The notes beneath the pieces were generated by a model that was not told the DNA's origin, ran no database searches, and saw only the letters and a list, made by a program, of their open reading frames with translations. Both the position numbers and the translations under genes were made by a program. 64,000 bases of DNA from Candidatus Binataceae bacterium (GTDB lineage Bacteria > Desulfobacterota > Binatia > Binatales > Binataceae): assembly GCA_035508495.1 (NCBI GenBank), contig DATJMX010000013.1, positions 22,041 through 86,040 of the forward strand, read 5' to 3'. Shown here in pieces: positions 25,233 through 34,389 of this stretch (position 1 is the first letter of the stretch; every line of letters begins with the position of its first letter).

Positions 25233-26006
25233 TCAATCGCGAATCGTCCCGCACACCATCATCAGCGCGATATCGGCCTCGAAGATCGGTTCAGGGCCGC
25301 CGCGCGCGCGTTCAATCGCGGACTCAATACGCGCGATTCCGGCTGCATACTGACCGTCGCTCAGCAGCGCCATCTGCGAGGATCCATTTTTGCGGAGCCC
25401 CGGGTTTTCAAGGATGGTCCGTCCCAGACGGATTGCGGACAATCGGCAGGCTAGGCTCGTCTCGACGCGATCGAATCCGGCCTTCAGCATCGCATCGACG
25501 ATCGCCCCTGAAGAGGGATAGCGCTCCAGATCAATCGCTCGCGTCTCCGGGAAATATTCGTAAACGCACCACTGGTCGCGCCCATGATGCGGATCCATGC
25601 CGATCACGGCGAGCGCGCCAGCGGGCCGCATCAGGCGCCGCGCCTCCGCTACGAATCCATCGACATCACCGAAATGATGAAGCGCGTTGATACAGAAGAT
25701 CAGGTCGAACGATTCGCGCCTGAAAGGCAGGGCGGTCGCTGTCCCGCGAACGAATGGTGTGGCCGGATTTTTCTCGCGCGCTGCGCGGAGCATCTCGCGC
25801 GAATAATCGAGGCCGACGATTCGGCGCGTCAAATCGCGTAGCGCGGATATCCAGTATCCCGTCCCGCATCCCACTTCGAGCACCGTGGCGGGCGCTCGCG
25901 TCGCGACGAACTCGCGCATCGTATCGAGCAGCGCGGCATAGATACCGCCCGCGTAGCGTGCATCAAAGGTCGCCGCGATCTGGTCGTAGTTCACCCGCTG
26001 TGACAT
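25233..26006 (-). CDS. Class I SAM-dependent methyltransferase
   Basis: A 257-residue methyltransferase of the UbiE/Methyltransf_11 type. Motif I is VLEVGCGTGYW, acidic loop IVGLDYS, motif II FDLIFCINALHHFGD and motif III LMRPAGALAVIGMDP. The C-terminal 90 residues are a substrate-binding cap. I chose the ATG at 26006 with a GGGGGA ribosome site; the frame extends to 26063. The substrate is unknown. Confidence 0.9.
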   Translation of the reverse strand: MSQRVNYDQIAATFDARYAGGIYAALLDTMREFVATRAPATVLEVGCGTGYWISALRDLTRRIVGLDYSREMLRAAREKNPATPFVRGTATALPFRRESFDLIFCINALHHFGDVDGFVAEARRLMRPAGALAVIGMDPHHGRDQWCVYEYFPETRAIDLERYPSSGAIVDAMLKAGFDRVETSLACRLSAIRLGRTILENPGLRKNGSSQMALLSDGQYAAGIARIESAIERARGGPEPIFEADIALMMVCGTIRD

Positions 26007-26122
26007 TGCCGATCCCCCGCCCGCATCTGAGCCAATACCGATCCTTTTCCCATTCGCCGTCATTCAGTGTAAATACGCGTATCGTTGATTTCCCAGCATT
26101 GGACCTGCGCGCCTTCTAATCG

Positions 26123-27385
26123 ATGAGCAGCTCACCAGCGGAACCCGCGCGCGATATCGACGCCAACGAGGGCGACGCCGAGCGGCTCGTTCTATACTTC
26201 TCCGCTCTGACCGCGCTGCTCGCATTCGCTGCTCCGACCGGGCTCGCGAGCTTGCCGGTTGCGTTCTTCCTCAAGGACCGGCTCCATCTCGACGCGGAAG
26301 GTTTGGCGCTGTTTGGACTCATCACCAACCTCCCGCTCTTGCTGGGATTCGTTTTCGGCTTGATCCGCGATCACCACGTCTTTGGGTTGCGGGATCGCGG
26401 CTACCTCGCCGCGGGAGCGCTCTTGGGCGCGCTCTTCTACATGACACTGGTGCGCGGTTCGGTTTCGTACGTCCAACTCACGATAACGATCGTGCTGGCG
26501 TCTTCGGCGTTCCAGATGGCCTCGACGTCGCTCCAGGCTTCGATGACGATCGCGGGCAAGCGGCGCCTGATGACGGGCAGGTTGAGCGGCGTCACCTATG
26601 CGGCACTGGTCCTGCCGCAAGTCGTTACCGCGCTTGCCGGCGGATGGCTCGCGAGCCATGTCTCGCCGCGCGCCACCTTCGCGATCGTCGCCGTCGTGAG
26701 TTGCGCGATCCTCTACGAGGCGTTCAGGCCGACGCTCCAAATCGCGGAAGCCCCAGTAAGAAGCAGCCTGCGCGAAACGTTACAAACGGCCGGTGCGATG
26801 CTGCGCGAGCGCTCGCTGCGCATCGTGATCGTCATCCTGTTTTTCACCTCGTTCAGTCCCGGATGGGTGACGCCGCTCTTCTACTTCTTCACGAGCCATC
26901 TCAAGATGACGAGCGAGGCCTTCGGCGTTTACGTCGCGGTGCTGTTCGGGATGGAGGCGGTCGGCGCGGTACTCTATGCGTGGCTCTGCAAGCGGATGAC
27001 GCTCGAAGAGCTGCTCTGGTACGTGACGATCATCAACGTCGCCTCGACCCCCTTGCCCTACTGGGTACACACAGTGTCACAGGCGATGATCGTGTCAGCT
27101 ATCGCGGGGTTCGCGTTCGGGATGGCCAACGCGACGTACTTCGATCTGCTGATGCGCTCGTGCCCGAAGGATCTCGAGGGCACGGGGCGGATGCTCGGCT
27201 CATCCGCCTTCTTCATCGCGCAGTTCGGCGCCGACCTGCTGGGCTCGGCTCTTTACGAGCGCAACGGCTTCGGCCTGTGCATGATCCTCTCAACGCTAGC
27301 GACGGTGCTTGTATTCCCGATGCTGCTCGCACTGCCACGCGCGCTCATCGCAACCCGCGACGGCGAAGGCTTCCCGATCTCATGA
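26123..27385 (+). CDS. MFS transporter
   Basis: A 420-residue inner-membrane protein with about 12 hydrophobic segments and a cytoplasmic central loop near residues 205-225. The layout resembles folate-biopterin/BT1-type and other major facilitator carriers. No substrate-specific motif is recognised. Its TGA stop overlaps the start of a GNAT acetyltransferase gene (ATGA), so the two are coupled. Confidence 0.85.
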   Translation: MSSSPAEPARDIDANEGDAERLVLYFSALTALLAFAAPTGLASLPVAFFLKDRLHLDAEGLALFGLITNLPLLLGFVFGLIRDHHVFGLRDRGYLAAGALLGALFYMTLVRGSVSYVQLTITIVLASSAFQMASTSLQASMTIAGKRRLMTGRLSGVTYAALVLPQVVTALAGGWLASHVSPRATFAIVAVVSCAILYEAFRPTLQIAEAPVRSSLRETLQTAGAMLRERSLRIVIVILFFTSFSPGWVTPLFYFFTSHLKMTSEAFGVYVAVLFGMEAVGAVLYAWLCKRMTLEELLWYVTIINVASTPLPYWVHTVSQAMIVSAIAGFAFGMANATYFDLLMRSCPKDLEGTGRMLGSSAFFIAQFGADLLGSALYERNGFGLCMILSTLATVLVFPMLLALPRALIATRDGEGFPIS

Positions 27386-27894
27386 CAATTCCAACCTTGG
27401 CGAAGGTACGAATCAGGCCCGCGGCGCCAAATGACGCCTTGGGCATCTCCAAAGTCTGGCAGGCGATCGTTGCCGAGCGAGTCTATTCGGCGGTCGATCG
27501 CGCCTTCACTCCAGAGGAGCAGACTGCCTACCTCGCCAGCCTTGATAAACGTGAATCGATATTCGTCGCGGAAGATGACGGGCGCATCGTCGGCTTTCAG
27601 ACGCTCGACCTGTGGTCGAAGTTCATGGCATCCGCAGCGCACGTCGGCCAACTTGGCACATTCATATTGCGCGACGCGCGCGGCCGCGGCGTCGGTGAGG
27701 AATTGGCAAACGCGACCTTCAAGTTCGCGCGCAACGCCGGCTACGAAAAGCTCGTCATCTACGTGCGCGCCTCGAATACTGGCGCGCAAGCCTTCTACAA
27801 GAGCCTCGGCTTTCGCGAATGCGGCCACCTCGCCCGCCAGGTAAAGATAGACGGCCACTACGACGATGAAATCTTGCTGGAACGCGCGCTTTAA
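27382..27894 (+). CDS. GNAT-family N-acetyltransferase
   Basis: A 170-residue acetyltransferase whose ATG overlaps the MFS gene stop. The N-terminus reads VRIRPAAPNDALGISKVWQ. The acetyl-CoA loop is RDARGRGVGEELA, followed by VRASNTGAQAFYKSLGFRECG, the conserved GNAT motif B. Coupling to a transporter suggests that both handle the same small molecule (inference). Confidence 0.9.
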   Translation: MTIPTLAKVRIRPAAPNDALGISKVWQAIVAERVYSAVDRAFTPEEQTAYLASLDKRESIFVAEDDGRIVGFQTLDLWSKFMASAAHVGQLGTFILRDARGRGVGEELANATFKFARNAGYEKLVIYVRASNTGAQAFYKSLGFRECGHLARQVKIDGHYDDEILLERAL

Positions 27895-28000
27895 TAGCCT
27901 CACTTCGAAAATTACGGTGACTACTTGGAGATAGAACTTCTCTTCGCGAGCGGGAAGGGGTTCAGAAGCAGATTCGACTAAGTACTCCAGTGGCTATTGG

Positions 28001-28627
28001 TCAGCGCTCGAGTCCAGATAACTTCGCGCGGATATCTTCCAGATGCTCGCGGCCCCAGAACAGTTCGCCATCGACAAGAAAGCTCGGCACGCCGAACACG
28101 CCCGCATCCTCCGCCGCCGCCTGGATCTTCACCAGCTCGCCGCGCCCTTCATCGTCGAGAAACTCGTTGAGGCCGTTTGTCGATGCGCCTCCTTTCGCGA
28201 GCACGTCGGCAATCAATGTCGGATTTTCAATATCCAGTTCCCGTTTCCAGAAATGCTCGAATACATAGTCGTGATATGCGCGCACCACCGATGCGTCGTG
28301 CCGCTTCGCCCATAGCATCCCAATCGCCGCGAGCGACGAGTCCCAGATTTTCTGCGTGCCCCGAATAATCAGACCACGCTTCGCCGCCTGCCGCCGGCAA
28401 TCCATATACGAGTAGCGCACCCGCCGCCATTGATGCGCGTTGCGCGACTGCTCGATTACTTCGCCGCGCTCGTTGAGCCGCGCGCTGCCAAGGTAACTGG
28501 GAATATCCAGCACGTACGGCAGCCAGCCGATCTCAATTTTGAAATCGCGCTCCAGCTCGTACGTCAGATCCTTCGCAAGGTACGCATACGGCGATTTGTA
28601 ATCCGTGTAGCACGTGATCGTTTTCAT
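28001..28627 (-). CDS. DsbA-family/2-hydroxychromene-2-carboxylate isomerase-like protein
   Basis: A 208-residue thioredoxin-fold protein of the HCCA isomerase/GST-kappa group. The N-terminal active-site segment TDYKSPYAYLA has the Ser of kappa-class GSTs in place of CxxC. GVFGVPSFLVDGELFWG is the conserved cis-Pro strand, with FWGREHLE typical of HCCA isomerases. Such enzymes isomerise aromatic ring-cleavage products using glutathione, which would fit the aromatic-type catabolic genes to its right. The substrate is not proven. Confidence 0.85.
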   Translation of the reverse strand: MKTITCYTDYKSPYAYLAKDLTYELERDFKIEIGWLPYVLDIPSYLGSARLNERGEVIEQSRNAHQWRRVRYSYMDCRRQAAKRGLIIRGTQKIWDSSLAAIGMLWAKRHDASVVRAYHDYVFEHFWKRELDIENPTLIADVLAKGGASTNGLNEFLDDEGRGELVKIQAAAEDAGVFGVPSFLVDGELFWGREHLEDIRAKLSGLER

Positions 28628-28859
28628 TTTCCTGCCGGCATAATCGCAAAGAAAAAGGGCGGCCGAAACTGCACCGCCCCATGCAATGAATTGTCATGTC
28701 GCAGAGGATCCGCCTCGTCGGGATGCTCTTCCGCAGCTTGATTATGGCCGCGCGGAGTTACGAGATTCTTATCGGCCTGCAAACTGATGACGAAGAAAAA
28801 TCGTCAATTCCGATTCGCGCGGCTTGACACCTCGCCCGGCCGGACGCGATAAACGCCGC

Positions 28860-29942
28860 ATGGCACAGGTAAAAATCGAACGCGGCCTCAATTTTGGAAC
28901 TCCCTACACGCCCGAGATGCAGGAGGGCGGCAAGCGCCCCGAGCCGACCTGGTCTACCATTCGCGACCAGGTTCGCGATGCCGAATCGCTCGGCTACGAC
29001 ACGATCATCGCGGTCGAGACGCAGCACAATCCCTATCTCGCGCTCGCGATCGCCGCGCAGGAGCCCGCCAAAATCGAGCTCGGCACCGGTATCGCGCTGT
29101 GCTTCACCAAGAGTCCCGTCGATACCGCCTACACCGCGTGGGACCTTCAACGCATGAGCGGCGGCCGCCTCGTGCTCGGAATCGGCTCGCAGGTGAAGGG
29201 TCACGTGATGCGCCGCTTCGGGATGCCGTGGTCGAAGCCCGCGCAGCGCATGAAGGACTACGTCGGTGCGATGCGCGCGGTATGGCGCACCTGGCAGACG
29301 GGAGAGCCGCTCAACTTTCGCAGCGAGCATTACAACCTGAGCCTGATGACGCCTAACTTCTCGCCCCCGCCGCAGGCGCATCCGCATATCCCGGTGCTGA
29401 TTGCCGCTGTGCAGGAGCGGATGCTCGAGGTGGCGGGCGAAGTCTGCGACGGCGTGCGCCTGCACGGAATCGTGACGCGCAAGTATCTCGATCAGATCGC
29501 GTTCCCGCATCTGAAAAAGGGCTTCGACAAGTCGGCTCGTCCCGCGTCGGAGTGGGCCAATTTCCAGATCGGCGGCGGCGGCTTCCTCTGCGCCGCCAAA
29601 GACAAGGACGCCCTCGCGAAACAAGTCGAGAACATGAAATCGACGATCGCATTCTACGGCTCGACGCGATCGTATCGCTCGAGCTTCGAAATCGACGGAT
29701 GGGGCGACACGGCCGAAGAGCTGCACAAGCTGTCGGTCCAGCAGAAATGGCGCGAGATGGCGAAGCTCGTGACCGAGGAGATGGTCCACGGCTTCGCCGC
29801 GGTCGGCACCTACGACGAAATCGCGAGCGTGATAAAAAAACGCTTCGCCGGCGTTAACCGTCTGTCATTCGACATGCCAATCCGCAACGATCACGATCGC
29901 GGCGTGCTCAAGGAAATCATCCAGGACCTGCGCCGCCCTTAG
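28860..29942 (+). CDS. LLM-class (F420-dependent type) oxidoreductase
   Basis: Luciferase-like TIM-barrel oxidoreductase of 360 residues. RDQVRDAESLGYDTIIAVE, WDLQRMSGGRLVLGIGSQ and HIPVLIAAVQERMLEVAGEVCDG are the conserved LLM segments of the F420-using TIGR03617-like group. A cofactor of F420H2 is likely because cofGHDE are encoded at 47-51.5 kb, but FMN use cannot be excluded. I chose the ATG at 28860; upstream codons encode only basic residues. The Rieske oxygenase gene starts 22 bases downstream, so the two are probably cotranscribed. Confidence 0.88.
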   Translation: MAQVKIERGLNFGTPYTPEMQEGGKRPEPTWSTIRDQVRDAESLGYDTIIAVETQHNPYLALAIAAQEPAKIELGTGIALCFTKSPVDTAYTAWDLQRMSGGRLVLGIGSQVKGHVMRRFGMPWSKPAQRMKDYVGAMRAVWRTWQTGEPLNFRSEHYNLSLMTPNFSPPPQAHPHIPVLIAAVQERMLEVAGEVCDGVRLHGIVTRKYLDQIAFPHLKKGFDKSARPASEWANFQIGGGGFLCAAKDKDALAKQVENMKSTIAFYGSTRSYRSSFEIDGWGDTAEELHKLSVQQKWREMAKLVTEEMVHGFAAVGTYDEIASVIKKRFAGVNRLSFDMPIRNDHDRGVLKEIIQDLRRP

Positions 29943-29963
29943 CCGGCATCGGGGGGACCAACG

Positions 29964-30938
29964 ATGGCCGCAACTGTACGTTCGCGTGCGCGCACCGCCA
30001 CCATAAAGCAGCATCCGGGCTTTCATCAGTGCTGGTATGCGATTGCGCGCGCGGACGAAGTCGCTCCGGCACAGGCGATCGGTCGCGACTTCCTCGAGGG
30101 CCGCGCCGTCGTTTATCGCGGTGAGGACGGGACGCCCGCTGTGATGAGCGCGTTCTGCCGTCATCTTGGCGCCGACCTCTCGCTCGGCAAAGTGATAGGC
30201 GCCGATCTTCGATGCCCGTTTCATCATTGGCAATACGGTCCCGATGGCGTATGCACCAAGATTCCAGCGTCTGAAAAAATCCCCAAGGCGGCGAAGCTCT
30301 TCAAGTTTCCCACCGCCGAGAAGTGGGGACTCATCTGGGCCTTCAATGGCACGAAGCCGCTGTTCGAGGTTCCGGAGTTTCCGCACTTCACAGAAAGTGA
30401 ACTCGACTATCGGACCGTTGAGGCATTCGACCTCCCGGTCGAGCCGTGGGTGCCGTTCACCAATTCGATGGACTTCCAGCATCTGCGCGTTTTGCATGGC
30501 CTCAAGATCGAATGCGATCCCGACAAGATCGAGGTCGGCGACCATCGAATCGAGTACGACGTAAGGTTCGAAGATCCGAATCTCGGCATTTTCGACCAGT
30601 CGATTCGGGTCACCGGCACCAACACGATCGCGCTCAGCGGCAAGCTCAACGGCATGAGTATCCTCTCGATGGCAACCGGAACGCCGACGCCCGACGGCCG
30701 CACGCACGGATGGTCGGTTACCGCGACGCCGAAAGCCGAAGGCACTGACGAAGAGCGTCATCAGAAAATCGCGATGGGGCAGGCGTTCTTTCATCGGCTT
30801 ATCGAAGAAGACCAGCCGATCATGAGCACCATAAAGATGCGCGAGGGGCTGCTGATCGATGCCGACAAGGCACTCGCGCTGTTCTTCCAGTACGTGAAGC
30901 GCTTCCCAACCGCCCGTCCCGCGGCGCGTTTCTGCTGA
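29964..30938 (+). CDS. Rieske non-haem iron oxygenase, alpha subunit-like
   Basis: A 324-residue aromatic ring-hydroxylating oxygenase homologue. The Rieske 2Fe-2S ligands are Cys65/His67 (FCRHLG) and Cys84/His87 (CPFHHW). The mononuclear iron site is NSMDFQHLRVLHG, giving Asp170, His173 and His178. The protein is shorter than naphthalene-type alpha subunits and resembles the vanillate/phenoxybenzoate demethylase or KshA-type single-subunit group. No ferredoxin or reductase gene is adjacent. It is paired with the LLM oxidoreductase. Confidence 0.92.
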   Translation: MAATVRSRARTATIKQHPGFHQCWYAIARADEVAPAQAIGRDFLEGRAVVYRGEDGTPAVMSAFCRHLGADLSLGKVIGADLRCPFHHWQYGPDGVCTKIPASEKIPKAAKLFKFPTAEKWGLIWAFNGTKPLFEVPEFPHFTESELDYRTVEAFDLPVEPWVPFTNSMDFQHLRVLHGLKIECDPDKIEVGDHRIEYDVRFEDPNLGIFDQSIRVTGTNTIALSGKLNGMSILSMATGTPTPDGRTHGWSVTATPKAEGTDEERHQKIAMGQAFFHRLIEEDQPIMSTIKMREGLLIDADKALALFFQYVKRFPTARPAARFC

Positions 30939-30987
30939 CCCGGGAGGCTTTGCAAAACTCGAATTGACTGCCTGTCGACAGTGTCTT

Positions 30988-31021
30988 CTGGTCCCCTCTC
31001 CCTATCGTGGGAGAGGACCAG
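30988..31021. repeat. Short hairpin of the CCTCTCCC family (copy 2)
   Basis: Arms CTGGTCCCCTCTCCC and GGGAGAGGACCAG flank a six-base loop. It lies just after the Rieske gene and directly abuts the stop of the small minus-strand frame. It may terminate transcription from both sides, although no T-run follows. Confidence 0.7.
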
Positions 31022-31228
31022 TTAAATATCGACGCTCAGCAGGCCGGTCTGGCCGTTCCACATCATCAATGGTTCCGTCCAGCCGCGCGGGTCGTGCGTG
31101 TAGTAATCCTGTTCGTACCGCCAGCGCATTGTCAGAGTCGCGCCTGAGCGCTTCTTCCAAATGAGCGTGTAGTAAACGTATCGCTTCCACCGCGGCGAAC
31201 GCGTCGAGAGGATGTGCGACGCCCGCAA
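31022..31228 (-). CDS. Possible small basic, aromatic-rich protein
   Basis: A 68-codon frame (TTG start) at the end of the minus-strand operon, 36 bases after the haem-oxygenase-like gene. The peptide is rich in Trp, Tyr and Arg (for example RWKRYVYYTLIWKKR and RYEQDYYTHDPRGW) and its codons end mostly in G or C. There is no clear ribosome site. The overlapping frame encodes a signal-peptide-like stretch (SKIALGLLVAGVAHPLDAFA), so a frameshifted small exported protein is an alternative reading. Confidence 0.35.
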   Translation of the reverse strand: MRASHILSTRSPRWKRYVYYTLIWKKRSGATLTMRWRYEQDYYTHDPRGWTEPLMMWNGQTGLLSVDI

Positions 31229-31264
31229 CCAGCAGGCCGAGCGCTATTTTCGACGGCGTCAGGC

Positions 31265-31966
31265 TCAGGCCTTGGGCGGGTCGATGTCCGACCACAGCCG
31301 CCGCATCAGCTCGATATGGGTCTCCACTGCCCACAGCGTCTCGGCGGCGGCGCTCTCCGGGATGGCATTGAAGATCGAGGCGGCGCTGGAGTCGCCGTGA
31401 TCGCGATCGACCTTGATATGCACGCTGAAGAAAAGCAGATCCTCGTCTGTTAACTTGTAGTTACGCTTGAGGCCGTCGATCACGCGCTCGTATGCGTCGG
31501 GATTAAACAGCTCGGAGCCGAGGCTGATTCCCGCCAGCGTCACGTACCACGGCTTCGAATCCGCCAGCCAGTACATCCAGTGCATCATCGCGGTCGCGTC
31601 GGGGGTCATATTCGCCTGCAGGAGTTCGTCGCGCCGGATTCCGATCGCTTCGCCAAATTCGAGGTACAGCTCAGGATGCGATCGGTTGGCACCCGAGACG
31701 CGTCCCAACTCTTCTTCGATGAGGTTCTCGACGATCGCCTTGCGTGCGGGGAAATCATCGCACTTCGCGTAGATGAGCCCGAGGATATTGGCGTTGTGGC
31801 CCTTGTTGCCGGCGAAGAGCTGGGTCGCCCAATGCCGCAGCTGCGGCATCGTGAGCTCGCCGCGCTCGATTTTGTCGATAGTAGGATGTGATTTGAGCGT
31901 GCGCCCGTTGCGCTCGAGGCGTTCGATGAGAGCCTTGAGTTGCCGCGTTCCTTCTTTGATGTCCAT
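31265..31966 (-). CDS. Haem-oxygenase-like diiron family (HDO/TENA-like) protein
   Basis: A 233-residue all-helical protein of the PqqC/TENA/haem-oxygenase fold. Candidate metal ligands are Glu84-86 and His97 (EEELGRVSGANRSH), with His183, Asp187 and His190 in SVHIKVDRDHGD, the late Asp/His pattern of HDO enzymes such as UndA and SznF. HDOs activate O2 for decarboxylation, hydroxylation or N-oxidation. It starts 15 bases after the EntE-like ligase, so the ligase product or a related acid could be its substrate (inference). Confidence 0.82.
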   Translation of the reverse strand: MDIKEGTRQLKALIERLERNGRTLKSHPTIDKIERGELTMPQLRHWATQLFAGNKGHNANILGLIYAKCDDFPARKAIVENLIEEELGRVSGANRSHPELYLEFGEAIGIRRDELLQANMTPDATAMMHWMYWLADSKPWYVTLAGISLGSELFNPDAYERVIDGLKRNYKLTDEDLLFFSVHIKVDRDHGDSSAASIFNAIPESAAAETLWAVETHIELMRRLWSDIDPPKA

Positions 31967-31981
31967 CGTGAGTCTCCTCGC

Positions 31982-33649
31982 TCAGCGCGCCGCGCGCTCG
32001 GCCTGAGAAGCGGTTTCGGCGCCGAGGCGCTCCGCAATCAGGCGGCGCAGTTCCGCCTTCTGAATTTTTCCGACGTTGGTAAGCGGCAGCTCGGCGACGA
32101 TCTCGAGCCGCTCGGGCCATTTGAAGCGCGCCACGCCGCGCGCCGACAGCAGCTCGCGAATATCTTCCAGCGACGGCTGCTCCGCATCGATTTCGATCGT
32201 GATAAACGCGCAGGCGCGCTCGCCCAGCGTCGGATCAGGCATCGACACCACGGCGACAGCGCGAACCGCCGGATGCGCCAGCAGATGCGCTTCGACTTCC
32301 TCGGCACTGATCTTTTCGCCGCCGCGATTGATTAGATCCTTCACCCGTCCTTCGACCACGAGGTTGGCCGACGGATGCATCCGCACCAGGTCGCCGGTGC
32401 GATAGAAGCCGTTGTCGGTGAAGGCCTCGCGATTTCGTTCCGCCGCGTTCCAATAGCCGCGAATGGTGTACGGCCCGCGGCAGCACAGCTCGCCCATCGC
32501 GCCTGGCGCGACATCTTCGCCAAGAGCATCGACAATTCTGATTTCATCGGCAGGCGAGAGCGGCCGTCCCTGCGTGCACGATGCGACTTCGTCGCTGTCA
32601 TCGGGTGAGGTCATACAGATAAGACCTTCGGCCATGCCGAAAACCTGCTGCACGTGGAGATCTGGATAGAGCCGCATCAACTCGCGCGCCGTCGGCTCCT
32701 GGAGCCGCTGTCCGCCGACAGTGATCACACGAAGCGAGCGAAGAGCGTGTCGCGATTCAGGCGGAAGCGCAGCCAGACCGATCGCGAGAGTCGGCACGCA
32801 CGGAAAGTGAGTAATCTGTTGTTCGTCGATCGTGCGCGACAGTTCCGCGGGCTGCGTTGCCGCACAAAGAACCGCGCGCGCACCAATGAGCATCGCGCCG
32901 AGCAGGCCGGGGCATGCGAGCGGGAAGTTATGCTCAACCGGCAGAGCAAGCAGGAGCCGTGAATTCGCGCTCAACCCACACGCGCGAACCGAGGCGCGTG
33001 CATTGTAGAGATAGTCGGCATGCGTCCGCGGGATCAGCTTCGGCATCCCGGTCGTGCCGCCCGAGAGCAGGAACAGGGCGGCATCGAATGGATCGCCGCG
33101 TCGCGAACCGAGCGACGGCGCGCCGCCAATCTCCTCGCGAAGCGACACGCAATCGCGCGCAGACTCAATCGTGAAGATAGTTTCCAGCGAGGCGAGTTGG
33201 GACCGCAGTTCACGCGCTAACGCAGCGTGGTCGAAACCGCGAACCGTTGGCGCAATCGCGATCGCCTTCGCCTTCGAAAATGAAGCTAGATACTCAAGTT
33301 CCGCACGCCGGAACGCCGGCAACGTCATCACAGGAATTGCGCCGATCTCGAGACTTCCCAGGAACAAACTCGCGAACTCGACGCAGTTCGGCAACTGAAC
33401 GATGATTCGATCGCCGCGGCGGATACCGCTTCGCTCGAGCAACGCCGCTGTCGAGGCGGCTTCGCTCACTAGCTGACTGAAAGTTAGCGCGCGTGACGAA
33501 TCGCTTACTGCGATCGCATGCGGATTCGCACGCATGATTCTCTGCGCCGATTCGGCGATCGCTTGCTGAATCGTCTCGTCACTCCAGTAACCCTCGCGCA
33601 CGTAGCGCGCGGAGAACTCGTCAGGGTAGGGACTGCATCCTTCGAGCAT
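31982..33649 (-). CDS. Aryl-acid AMP ligase (EntE/DhbE-like)
   Basis: ANL-superfamily adenylate-forming enzyme of 555 residues. The P-loop is LLSGGTTGMPKLIPRTH. EHNFPLACPG is the aryl-acid pocket signature shared with EntE/DhbE-type 2,3-dihydroxybenzoate and salicylate ligases. VFGMAEGL, GFYRTGD and KDLINRGGEKISAEEVE are present, and the C-terminal catalytic Lys lies in LTNVGKIQK. It activates a carboxylic acid, probably aromatic, to an acyl-adenylate and then a thioester with CoA or a carrier protein. No carrier protein is visible nearby. I chose the ATG at 33649, 13 bases after the tetR stop. Confidence 0.88.
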   Translation of the reverse strand: MLEGCSPYPDEFSARYVREGYWSDETIQQAIAESAQRIMRANPHAIAVSDSSRALTFSQLVSEAASTAALLERSGIRRGDRIIVQLPNCVEFASLFLGSLEIGAIPVMTLPAFRRAELEYLASFSKAKAIAIAPTVRGFDHAALARELRSQLASLETIFTIESARDCVSLREEIGGAPSLGSRRGDPFDAALFLLSGGTTGMPKLIPRTHADYLYNARASVRACGLSANSRLLLALPVEHNFPLACPGLLGAMLIGARAVLCAATQPAELSRTIDEQQITHFPCVPTLAIGLAALPPESRHALRSLRVITVGGQRLQEPTARELMRLYPDLHVQQVFGMAEGLICMTSPDDSDEVASCTQGRPLSPADEIRIVDALGEDVAPGAMGELCCRGPYTIRGYWNAAERNREAFTDNGFYRTGDLVRMHPSANLVVEGRVKDLINRGGEKISAEEVEAHLLAHPAVRAVAVVSMPDPTLGERACAFITIEIDAEQPSLEDIRELLSARGVARFKWPERLEIVAELPLTNVGKIQKAELRRLIAERLGAETASQAERAAR

Positions 33650-33662
33650 TTTCCAAGTGAAG

Positions 33663-34325
33663 CTATGCGCGGACGCCGATCGCGCCGGCGACCATGCGGA
33701 AGCATTCGTCCATGATCCGCCCACGCTGATCGTAATCGCGCGACGGCTCGTACCAGGTGTAGAACCAGTTCATCGCACCGAACAGCAGCGAGGTCAGGAT
33801 CCGCGCCTGCTCGCGATCGAGCACCGTGCCGAGCGATGTCGCGTACTGATCGAGCAGCCGCCGGCACAGCCGCGAGTAATCGCGCTTGAGCCGCGCGATA
33901 TCCGCCGCATAACGCCCGGTCAGAGAATCCGCCTCGCGCACCAGCACCTTCATCTCGGCCAGGTTGGTCATGTGATATTCGAGATGGTTGCGGATGAAGG
34001 CGCGCAGGCGCAGCTCGGCGTCGGCCGCTTCCGCAGCACGCTCTTCGGCGGTCGAGAGCAACTGTTCGAATGCGCGCTTCGAAATCAGGAACAGCAGCTC
34101 TTCCTTGTTGCGCAGGTAATAGTAGATGCGGGGGAACGAGATTCGCGCGCGGGCCGCGATGTCGCGAATCGAGGCGAGGCCGAAGCTCTTCTCCGCGAAT
34201 ACGGCCGCCGCGGAGCGCAGGATGAGATCGATGTTCGCGTCGTAGCGATCTTCGGGTTTGAGCGCGCGCGTCGCGGCTTTCAGCTTCACCACGCGCTTGG
34301 TTTCTTCGGCGATTGTTTTGCGCAA
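33663..34325 (-). CDS. TetR-family transcriptional regulator
   Basis: A 220-residue regulator with an N-terminal Lys/Arg-rich stretch and a helix-turn-helix near 30-80 (FAEKSFGLASIRDIAA, ARISFPRIYYYLRNKEELLF). The C-terminal domain resembles the TetR_C group found with fatty-acid and aromatic catabolism genes. The start is a TTG at 34325; a GTG at 34292 is possible. It lies inside the ligase/diiron operon and probably controls it in response to an acyl-CoA or aryl acid (inference). Confidence 0.88.
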   Translation of the reverse strand: MRKTIAEETKRVVKLKAATRALKPEDRYDANIDLILRSAAAVFAEKSFGLASIRDIAARARISFPRIYYYLRNKEELLFLISKRAFEQLLSTAEERAAEAADAELRLRAFIRNHLEYHMTNLAEMKVLVREADSLTGRYAADIARLKRDYSRLCRRLLDQYATSLGTVLDREQARILTSLLFGAMNWFYTWYEPSRDYDQRGRIMDECFRMVAGAIGVRA

Positions 34326-34389
34326 GTTATGATGCCCCCGGTGCGAAGAGTCGGTGTCGAGATAATATGCCCGACTCCTCGGCGCTGCT

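Noticed and set aside
26644..27381. Upstream extension of the GNAT gene through the MFS gene
   Set aside because: It reads the MFS gene out of frame; the ATG at 27382 is the natural coupled start.
28758..29789. 343-codon minus-strand frame
   Set aside because: Shadow of the LLM oxidoreductase gene.
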